Source: Porphyrobacter sp. HT-58-2 (GTDB lineage: Bacteria > Pseudomonadota > Alphaproteobacteria > Sphingomonadales > Sphingomonadaceae). From it: a stretch of 64,000 nt of DNA. Shown in pieces: positions 53,740-61,800 of the stretch. Numbering within the stretch: position 1 is the stretch's first letter; each line of letters opens with the position of its first letter. Made by a program: the position numbers and the translations under genes. The stretch is taken from NCBI RefSeq assembly GCF_002952215.1, contig NZ_CP022600.1, positions 1,984,001 through 2,048,000 on the forward strand, read 5' to 3'. The notes below the pieces were generated by a model, which did not search any database, was not told the DNA's origin, and saw nothing but the letters and a program-made list of their open reading frames with translations.

Positions 53740-54978
53740 TCACTCCGGCAGCGCCGCCGGGCGCGCCGGCATGCCGGATGCCCCCATCGTGCGCCACAGC
53801 AGCCCGATCGCCAGCACCAGCAGCGCTAGCGAGACGAGGTAGGGCGCGCCGGGGAAAAACAGTCCTGTGTCGTCGGCGAAGTGGCCGAAGATCTGGGTCA
53901 TCATCACCGGGCCGATGATCGAAGTGAGGCTCACCGTGCTGGCAATTGCCCCCTGCAATTCGCCCTGCGCGTCTTCGCTCACCCGCACCGTCATTAGGCT
54001 TTGCATCGCGGGAAAGGTCATGCCGGTCAGCGCGCCGACGATAATCGCGGCGATCACCATCGGGGTGCCGGTGGCAAAGGCCAGCAGCAGGTAGGACGGG
54101 ATGCCCAGCAGCAGGCTGTAACGCGCCGTATTGGCCGCGCTGAAGCGGGCGATGCTCTTGCCCGTCAGCACCGCCTGCGCCGTGCCGATCAGCACGCCGT
54201 AGAACGAGACGGTGAGGCCGCTGACCGTCGGGCTCCAGCCAAATTCCAGCTCGCCCCAAAAAGCCCAGATCGACATCTGCGCCTGCGCAGCCAACTGCAT
54301 GAAGAAGGCAACGGCGAGGCATGACAGCACGAAGGGCGTGCGCGCCATCTGGATCAGCGAGCCCAAGGGATTGGCGCGCTTGGGGTCGAAAGCCCGGCGG
54401 CGCTCCGGCGGCAGCGTCTCGCGCAGGAACACCAGCCCTCCGATCACGCCAAGCACCGCAAGGCTCGCCGCGATGATGAAGGGTGCGCGGGTGCCTATCT
54501 CACCCGCCATCCCGCCCAGCGCCGGGCCAAGCACAAAGCCTGCTGCACCCGCTCCGCCGAGCATCCCGAAGGCCGCACCGCGTTTCTCCGCAGGGATGCA
54601 ATCGGCGATGCAGGAATTGGCTGCCGCCCAGCTTGCGCCCATCACCCCTGACATCATCCGCCCCGCCACCAGCCATGCCAGCGTCGGTGCCCAGGCCATC
54701 ACCGCATAGTCGAGCGCCAGCAGCAGCAGCGTGATCAGGAGCACGGGCCGCCGCCCGAACCGGTCGCTCAGACCCCCGATGAAGGGCGCACACAGGAACT
54801 GCATCCCGGCATAGGCAAAGGTCAGCAGTCCGCCGATCTCGGCAGAGCGATCAAGGCTGGTCTGCGCGATCTCCCCGATCAGACGCGGCATGACGGGCAG
54901 GATCAGCCCGATGCCCAGCATGTCAACAAACACGATGAACGCGACCGCCGCCAGAATATGCGAGCTTTTCCCCCTCAT
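53740..54978 (-). CDS. MFS efflux transporter (Tet/DHA1-like)
   Basis: 412 residues, 12 predicted TM helices. VDMLGIGLILPVMPRLIGE near residue 20 and loop GGLSDRFGRRPVLLITLLLL; the later motif GRMMSGVMGASWAAANSC is the DHA1/TetA-type antiporter pattern. The substrate is not determined; resistance should not be assumed. Confidence 0.85.
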   Translation of the reverse strand: MRGKSSHILAAVAFIVFVDMLGIGLILPVMPRLIGEIAQTSLDRSAEIGGLLTFAYAGMQFLCAPFIGGLSDRFGRRPVLLITLLLLALDYAVMAWAPTLAWLVAGRMMSGVMGASWAAANSCIADCIPAEKRGAAFGMLGGAGAAGFVLGPALGGMAGEIGTRAPFIIAASLAVLGVIGGLVFLRETLPPERRRAFDPKRANPLGSLIQMARTPFVLSCLAVAFFMQLAAQAQMSIWAFWGELEFGWSPTVSGLTVSFYGVLIGTAQAVLTGKSIARFSAANTARYSLLLGIPSYLLLAFATGTPMVIAAIIVGALTGMTFPAMQSLMTVRVSEDAQGELQGAIASTVSLTSIIGPVMMTQIFGHFADDTGLFFPGAPYLVSLALLVLAIGLLWRTMGASGMPARPAALPE

Positions 54979-55044
54979 ATTCAGAACATTGCACCGGCCC
55001 GGGCGAATGTCACGCGAGGACTGGTGCCCGCGACTTAGTCTGAG

Positions 55045-55653
55045 TCACCGCTTGCAGGTCAGGCCATCGATGATTGCACCAAAGCTAGCCTGATATTCCT
55101 GCGCTGCCGCCCCAAAATCCGCATGGGTGGCACAATCTAATGCGGCGGCCTGGATTGCGGCGAGGACGATGTTCGAGAGTGGCCCCACGGGCTGCCGCCT
55201 CATAAGACCGTCCTCCATAGCCAATGACAGGCCAGCGGAAACCAACCCACCGAAGTGTGCCGCGTCGATTTCCCGCCATCGCTCAAACCCCAAGATGCTT
55301 GGCGCATCCTGCAAGGTGATGCGGGTGATCGCAGGCTCGGCGCAAAGCTGGAAATAGGTGCGCGTGGCAACCTTCAGGGCCGAAATCCTGTCTGCCCCCT
55401 GCGGGATGCTCGAAGCGACTGTCAGAGCCAGTTGACCGGAAACCTGCTCGAAGACCTGCGTGAACAAGTCCTCCTTGCTCGCGAAGTGATGATAGACCGC
55501 GCCTTTGGCGACGTTCGCATCCTTGGCGACGGCGTCCATCGAAGTGCCGGCGAATCCCAGCTTGCCAAACCTCTCACGGGCCGCAGCAATGATCTTGGCC
55601 CTGGTGATCGCGCGACGCTCTTCCTGACGCACCCCATGCCTCCCGATTGACAT
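55045..55653 (-). CDS. TetR-family transcriptional regulator
   Basis: 202 residues from the ATG at 55653. N-terminal HTH: ITRAKIIAAARERFGKLGFA, GTSMDAVAKDANVAKGAVYH, HFASKEDLFTQVFEQV. A C-terminal ligand domain follows. The longer frame starting at 55683 would cover the operator. It likely represses itself and the divergent 55719 gene; the nearby MFS gene could also belong to its regulon. Confidence 0.92.
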   Translation of the reverse strand: MSIGRHGVRQEERRAITRAKIIAAARERFGKLGFAGTSMDAVAKDANVAKGAVYHHFASKEDLFTQVFEQVSGQLALTVASSIPQGADRISALKVATRTYFQLCAEPAITRITLQDAPSILGFERWREIDAAHFGGLVSAGLSLAMEDGLMRRQPVGPLSNIVLAAIQAAALDCATHADFGAAAQEYQASFGAIIDGLTCKR

Positions 55654-55654
55654 A

Positions 55655-55690
55655 CTGACTGTCGGTCGGTATTTACCGACCAACAGTCAG
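55655..55690. promoter_or_regulatory. TetR operator palindrome, 36 bp
   Basis: CTGACTGTCGGTCGGTA, 2-bp spacer TT, then TACCGACCAACAGTCAG: 17-bp inverted arms with one mismatch. It begins 1 bp upstream of the tetR start and 29 bp before the start of the divergent gene, so bound regulator can block both promoters. Confidence 0.88.
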
Positions 55691-55718
55691 GATAGGTCTT
55701 CACCCGAGGCGCAGCAAG

Positions 55719-56132
55719 ATGGACGACACACAGATTCTGCTGGGTAAGGCAGGCCTCATCCTCTTTACGCTGGGGCTTTGCATCGGCGCACTTGTTCCCC
55801 GGTTTCACAACCCGCGCATGGGCTTGTCGGCACACACTACCGCGGTTCAGAGCGGAACCGCGCTTATCGCATTTGGCTTGTTCTGGCCCTCGATCGCTAT
55901 TCCGGATCGGGTGCAGGGACCTCTGGCAATGACGCTGACCGCTTCGCTCGCGGTGCTGGTGCTGAGCCTTGTTTTAGCCGCAAGCTTCGGCGCGAGCGAA
56001 GCGCTGCCCATTGCAGGGAAAGGGTTCTCCAGCAGCAAGGCAAAGGAATGGACCGTCTCCGTTTTATCAATCGGCAGTTCAGTCTGTATGCTCCTCGTAT
56101 GCCTTGCGATCTGCTTCTATTCGTTGGTGTAA
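55719..56132 (+). CDS. 4-TM protein, hydroxylaminobenzene mutase-like
   Basis: 137 residues, four hydrophobic stretches. Starts DDTQILLGKAGLILFTLGLC and has VPRFHNPRMGLSAHTTAVQS, followed by LIAFGLFWPSIAIPD. The NPRMGLSAH motif and layout resemble HabA/HabB hydroxylaminobenzene mutases, but no activity can be asserted. Expressed divergently from tetR behind the shared operator. Confidence 0.65.
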   Translation: MDDTQILLGKAGLILFTLGLCIGALVPRFHNPRMGLSAHTTAVQSGTALIAFGLFWPSIAIPDRVQGPLAMTLTASLAVLVLSLVLAASFGASEALPIAGKGFSSSKAKEWTVSVLSIGSSVCMLLVCLAICFYSLV

Positions 56133-56275
56133 CGCGGCGGTGTGAAGATGCTGTGAGGCAATGCTCCGGGCGCATTCCCGTAATCATTGGTCTCGTTGCT
56201 GCGGTTGCTGCTTGACCCTTCGTAGATCCCCCTAATGCCCGTTCAACCCGTCGGAACCGCGCCGAGGCTAAGGCA

Positions 56276-57283
56276 ATGGGCATGGTTGATGCCCGATTTA
56301 CCCTGTCTGCCTTGTGCCCCGTCCGCCTCGCTGTTGGTGGGATGGCCGCTGCATTGCTCGTCTCAATTCAACCCGCTGCGGCGAATCCGGCGCCTGCAGG
56401 CTCGGTTATCGAGAGCACAGCCGAGGCCTCCTACGACGAAGGCGGAACGACCCGCACGGTTACGTCCAATACGGTCGAAGTGCAGGTCGATGAACTCCTC
56501 GGGGTTGCAGCCGCTTCGCTTGATGCCGGACCTGTTACGGTGCGCAGCGGTTCCCAGGTGCTTAGTTTTCTTGTCAGCAACGAGGGCAATGGGCCCGAAG
56601 AGCTCGCTCTGGAGGTGGTGACTGCTGTTCCCGGGAACAGCTTTGATGCAACGCTCGATACCGTCGCGATCGATAGCAACAGTAACGGGGTCTATGATCC
56701 GGGCGTCGATACGGTGTTGTCCGCCCCAAGCATTACCTCCGCTATTCCGGCCGGGGGTTCCCAGCATGTGTTCGTGATCGTCCTCGTGCCGGGCGGCATC
56801 GGTGATGGCTCGCAAAGTTCGGTTAATCTGATTGCACGAACAGCCACCGGTACAGGCACCCCCGGCACCACCTTTGCCGGGTCAGGCGAGAACGGCGTAG
56901 ATGCAGTAGTGGGCGCGGGCGGCGGACAAGCGACGGCCACCGGGCAGATGATCGGTAGTGCCAGCACAGTGACGCTGGTCAAATGGGCCACGGTGACCGA
57001 TCCCTTCGGCGGATCAAACCCGCTTCCGGGTGCCACCATTACCTATGGGATCGAGCTCGTCGTGACAGGCTCTGCGGCCATCGACGGACTGACCATCACC
57101 GACTCAATTCCTACCGGCACACAATATGTTGCCAACTCCCTGACGCTCGAAAGCACGCCATTGACCGATGCGGCTGACGATGATGCGGGCCAGGCGTCGT
57201 CCGCGGGCATATCGGTCACCTTGGACCCTGTCTCAGGTGGGGCTTCAAGAACCGTCACCTTCGACGTTCTTATCGAGGAATAG
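56276..57283 (+). CDS. Secreted DUF11-type repeat protein A
   Basis: 335 residues. Signal peptide AVGGMAAALLVSIQPAAANP; mature part beginning AGSVIESTAEASYDEGGTTR, with Ig-like DUF11 segments (VRSGSQVLSFLVSNEGNGPE, TYGIELVVTGSAAIDGLTIT, DSIPTGTQYVANSLTLE). The ATG at 56276 is used; 56282 is a possible alternative. First gene of a four-gene cluster. The role is likely structural at the surface. Confidence 0.78.
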   Translation: MGMVDARFTLSALCPVRLAVGGMAAALLVSIQPAAANPAPAGSVIESTAEASYDEGGTTRTVTSNTVEVQVDELLGVAAASLDAGPVTVRSGSQVLSFLVSNEGNGPEELALEVVTAVPGNSFDATLDTVAIDSNSNGVYDPGVDTVLSAPSITSAIPAGGSQHVFVIVLVPGGIGDGSQSSVNLIARTATGTGTPGTTFAGSGENGVDAVVGAGGGQATATGQMIGSASTVTLVKWATVTDPFGGSNPLPGATITYGIELVVTGSAAIDGLTITDSIPTGTQYVANSLTLESTPLTDAADDDAGQASSAGISVTLDPVSGGASRTVTFDVLIEE

Positions 57284-57293
57284 GAGCAACGCG

Positions 57294-57770
57294 ATGCGAT
57301 TTCCCAGCACGTTCGGCATTGCCGCTGCGACGGCGGTGCTCGCCTTCACTGCGCCTGCGCGAGCCGAAACCCCGCTCGAACTGGTCGGCTATGTCAAGCT
57401 CGAAAAGGTAACGACCACGGCTGCTGGCGAGCGGCAGGTAGAATGGGTCGAGCCGGAGCTTGTAGTGCCCGGTGACCGGCTGATCTTCGGCACCCGGTTT
57501 GCCAACCGGGGCGAGGTCCCGATCGAGCGCTTCGTGGTGTCGAACCCTGTCCCCGCGAGCGTCAGCGTCACAGCCGAACTCGATCCAGCAGTGCTAGTGT
57601 CGGTTGATGGTGGCGCGAATTGGGGCAAGCTTGCCGAACTCGAAATCGGTGCGCCCGACGGCACCCGCCGCGCTGCCACACCGGGAGATGTCACCAATGT
57701 CCGCTGGATCCTTCCCGCCATTGCCCCGGGCGAGAGCGGTACGCTCGAGTTTCCCGTGACGGTCCGCTGA
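57294..57770 (+). CDS. Small secreted DUF11-type protein B
   Basis: 158 residues. Starts at 57294 with an AGGAG site, signal peptide IAAATAVLAFTAPARAETPL, and a single beta domain: VEPELVVPGDRLIFGTRFAN, RGEVPIERFVVSNPVPASVS and LPAIAPGESGTLEFPVTVR. It may be an assembly or cap subunit; its function is unknown. Confidence 0.75.
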   Translation: MRFPSTFGIAAATAVLAFTAPARAETPLELVGYVKLEKVTTTAAGERQVEWVEPELVVPGDRLIFGTRFANRGEVPIERFVVSNPVPASVSVTAELDPAVLVSVDGGANWGKLAELEIGAPDGTRRAATPGDVTNVRWILPAIAPGESGTLEFPVTVR

Positions 57771-57809
57771 CGAAGCGCGTCAGCCGCACTTGTGATGGAG
57801 CAAAATCAG

Positions 57810-58841
57810 ATGATGTACCCTGCGAAAATTGCTGCACTGGCATCCGGCACCGCATTGATTGCGCTGCAAACCGCACCGGCCTTTGCCGAAGGCACGAGAT
57901 CAGGCACGATTATCACCAACACGGCCACGGTCGATTTTCGCGTCGGCGACGTGCAGCAGACCCGGCAAACCGCAAGCGACAGCTTCACGGTCGACCGGAA
58001 GGTGAACTTGACCGTCACGCTGGTCGATGGGCCGACGACCACGGTCGTGCCCGGGCAGACCGGCGCGGTGATCACCTTCGACGTTTCCAACCTGTCGAAT
58101 GAGACCATCGATGCTGTTCTTGCCGTCACGCAGGCGAGCAGCGGCGATGCCTTCGATGCGACCGATGTGCAGATCTTTGTTGATGACGGCGACGGGTCGT
58201 TCAATCCGGCTAATGACAGCCAGACCACGCTGATCGACGAAATCGGCGAAGACGCCACGGTGCGGGTGTTCGTGGTGAGCGATATTCCGCTTGGCCAAGC
58301 CAACAACGATCTCGCCAACCTCACCCTGTCCGCCACTGCCCACGCGGGCGGCGCGGAAGGCTCGCAGGGCGCGCTGCTGACGGCGACATCGGGCACCAAC
58401 ACCGCCGGTATCGACACTGTTCTCGCCGATGGAGCAGGACCCGACGATAGCGCAAATGATGGCATTTTTACCGCACGGGGCGGCTACCGCGTATCGGCCG
58501 CAACCCTGACCGTGACCAAGACAAACCGCTTGCTTGAGGATCCCGTCAACGGCACCACCGATCCAAAGGCGATTCCCGGCGCCGAGGTCGAGTATTGCGT
58601 CGCCGTGAGCAACGCGGCAGGCAGCGCTACAGCGACCAATGTCATCGTCACCGATGTCGTACCAGATGACCTTGCCATCATTACTGGCAGTGTCCGAATC
58701 AACGGCGGACTCGATGGGTCGAACAATTGCATCGGCGGCGATCCGGGGGGCAACGTGACCGGTCAAACCGTGACGGCCCAGCTCAGCGATCTTGCGGGTG
58801 GCGAAACCCGCACAGCTTCGTTCCGCGTCACTATCAACTGA
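57810..58841 (+). CDS. Secreted DUF11-type repeat protein C
   Basis: 343 residues from the ATG at 57810 (GGAG eight bases upstream), signal AALASGTALIALQTAPAFAE. Mature protein begins GTIITNTATVDFRVGDVQQT; a C-terminal DUF11 domain has PGAEVEYCVAVSNAAGSATA, TNVIVTDVVPDDLAIITGSV and LSDLAGGETRTASFRVTIN. Its N-terminal layout parallels protein A. Between B and the large outer-membrane protein. Confidence 0.78.
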   Translation: MMYPAKIAALASGTALIALQTAPAFAEGTRSGTIITNTATVDFRVGDVQQTRQTASDSFTVDRKVNLTVTLVDGPTTTVVPGQTGAVITFDVSNLSNETIDAVLAVTQASSGDAFDATDVQIFVDDGDGSFNPANDSQTTLIDEIGEDATVRVFVVSDIPLGQANNDLANLTLSATAHAGGAEGSQGALLTATSGTNTAGIDTVLADGAGPDDSANDGIFTARGGYRVSAATLTVTKTNRLLEDPVNGTTDPKAIPGAEVEYCVAVSNAAGSATATNVIVTDVVPDDLAIITGSVRINGGLDGSNNCIGGDPGGNVTGQTVTAQLSDLAGGETRTASFRVTIN

Positions 58842-58852
58842 GCAGCGGCTGT

Positions 58853-61800
58853 GTGGGCCGCGTGGCACAGGCTATCCCCGTTTCTCGGCAGCATAACGGC
58901 TGGCTGCGGCTGTGGTTTGGCCTGCTTGGTCTGAGCGCGGCGACGCTTGCCTGCGCGACATCTGTCGCGGCCAGGGCCCAGACCATCGAGAACATCGCCT
59001 TTGCCCGCTGGAATGAAGCGGGGACGGCACAGGAGGTAGCATCCAACCGCGTGGTCGTGACCCGCGCTCCGGCCCCGCCGCAGATCGCGACCTTTCGCAA
59101 CGCGCCAGGCGGTTCCGCCGGCCTGACCGTCATTCCATCGCGCTGCAGGTCAGGCACGCCTGATGCCCCGCAGACGCTCACGATTGCGCCGACCAGCGAG
59201 TATCGTCCCGGCGAAACCATAATCTTCACTCTCGCCGCTCCGCTGGCCAACCGTGATCCGAGCGCGATCGACAGCCTTGCCGTAACAGTCAAGAACAGCA
59301 CTGGTAGGAAACTTGACCTGACGGTCTTCGAAACCGGGCCGGATACCGGCCTGTTCGCCGGCAGCATCTCGACCCGCCGAGCCAGCGCGGAGCCGCATGC
59401 CGAGGATTGCGCCTTGACGGTCGCTTCGGGTGACAGAGTGATACTGGCGACTGCGGACGGGATGCCTGGCGGCGTGTCGGTCACGCGCGACACGCTGATC
59501 CTTGCTGACCCCTTCGGCTTGGTGTTCGACAGCGAGACCGCCGCCCCCGTATCGGGCGCGCGGGTGACCTTACGCGAGGCGGATACAGGCGCGCTGGCAC
59601 AGGTGTTTGCCGAGGACGGCATAACGCGATGGCCATCATCCGTCATCAGCGGCGAAACAATCACAGATGCGGCGGGCAGGAGCTATCCCATGCTGCCTGG
59701 CCGCTACTGGTTCCCGCTCGCCCCACTGGGCCGGTATCGCCTGGAAATCGAACCACCTTCCGGCTTTACTTCTCCCTCTGCAGCGCCACTCGCCCAGCTT
59801 GCCCTGTTGTCTCACCCCGATGGTGGGGCTTTCGCCCTGTCAGAGGCGTCGTTCGGAGGCGCATTCGCACTTGCCAACACGATCCCGGTCGAAGTCGATA
59901 TTCCGGTGGATCGCGATACCACAGCTCCCGATCTTGCGTTCACAGTCTCGCGGCCCAGTGCCCAGCCAGGCGACCCGCTGGTCTACACCTTGACCGTCGG
60001 CAATTCACAAGCACAGGAGCGTCGGAACCTTACGCTTACCATCGATCTGCCACGAGGCCTGCGTCTAAGGCCGGAGACAGTGCGGATCGACGGGGTTCCA
60101 GCGCCGCCTGACCATCTCGAGCTGTCGGCAGACGGACGCAGCCTTGCCGCCAAGCTGAACTTTCTGCCGGGATCTGGCACTGTGCGGCTTTCTTATGGCG
60201 CCGTCGTAAGAGCCAACGCTTCACAGGGCCAGCTTGTGACCCGCGCTGGCATCCGAGACACGCTGGACCGCACCGCCAGCGCCCAGGTCGCCGTGATGGT
60301 CGAACGCGATAATATTGCAGGCCGCATGACCATCATTGGCCGCGTGATGCTGGGCGATTGCGGCGATGCGCGTGACAGCGCCGCCGGGCTCGGCGGGATC
60401 AGGGTGATGATGGAGGACGGCAGCTTTGCCGTCACCGATGCCGAGGGCCGCTATCGCTTTGAGGGCGTGGTACCAGGCACCCATGTGGTACAGGTCGCCC
60501 GCGGCACGCTGCCCAAGGGCGCGCGGCTTGTCGATTGTGCGCGCTCCACCCGCAGCGCCGGCGATGCCGGATCGCGCTTCGTCACCGGGCAGGGCGGATC
60601 GCTGGCCCGGGTAGATTTTCATGTCGCCGTGCCATTCGACGAGGCTACACCCAAGATTGCACTGACAGAAAATGTGACCCCGAGTGATGCTCTGCCGCTC
60701 GGCTCCCTGCGGGCGCTCGCTGGCAATTCTCCCGCCCCCGAAGCAGCCGAGACCAATTGGCTGGCACTTGGAGATGGCCCGGATGGCTGGCTCAGCCCGG
60801 CTGAAGATGCCAACCCGCGCGTCCCCGCGGTCAAGGTCGCCTTCCGCCATCGCGCCGGGCAAACTATTCGGCTCTATGTCGATGGCAAACCCGTTGAAGC
60901 GGCTGCATTTGACGGCACCCTGAAGGCCGCAAGCGGTGGCTATGCTGTCAGCCAGTGGCGCGGTATCCCGCTGCTGAACGAGCGCACCGTGCTTGCCGCT
61001 GAGATCGTCAATTCACTGGGCGGCGTGAACGCGCGGCTGGAGCGGGAGGTGTTCTTCACCTCGCAGCCTGCGCGCGCCGAACTGGTCGCCGATCAATCGC
61101 TACTGGTGGCTGACGGCGTTACTCGCCCCGTCGTGGTTGTGCGCATCACCGACCGCAATGGCCGCCCGGTGCGTGAAGGCCTGTCCGGCAGCTTTACTCT
61201 CAATGCCCCCTTCGAAAGCGCCACCGCAATCGAGCAACAACAGTTGCGCCAGTTGAGCGGTATCGGCGATGCGACGGCGCGCTGGCAGATCGAGGGCGAT
61301 CAAGGCCTTGCCCGGATCGAGCTCGCCCCGACCATGGTCAGCGGTCAGCTGCGCATGAGCTTCGATTTCGCCAACGAAAACATCCGCCGTCGGCAGGAGA
61401 TCGAGGCACTGGTGATTCCTGGCGATGTCGAATGGACCATCGTGGGCCTGGGCGAGGTCGGTATCGGCGCGCGCGCCATCGCTGACAACATGGAGCGCAG
61501 CGACAATTTCGACAGCGATCTGGGCAGGAATGCGCGCATCGCGCTCTATGCCAAGGGGCGAGTGCTGGGCAAATATCTGCTCACACTCGCCTATGACAGC
61601 GCCAAGCAGCGCGAGGACCAGCCCCTGCTCGGTGCAATCGATCCAGCGGCCTATTACACCGTGTTCGGCGACAATTCGCAGCGCCGCTTCGACGCCGCCA
61701 CACGCGAAAATCTCTATCTGCGGATTGAGACTTCGACCTTCTTTGCTCTTTACGGCGATTTCCAGACCGGGTTCGACCAGACGATCCTTGGCCGCTATCA

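Noticed and set aside
53740..54978. Tetracycline resistance determinant
   Set aside because: The gene resembles Tet/DHA1 exporters but so do many unrelated drug and metabolite exporters; the sequence alone does not support a resistance claim.
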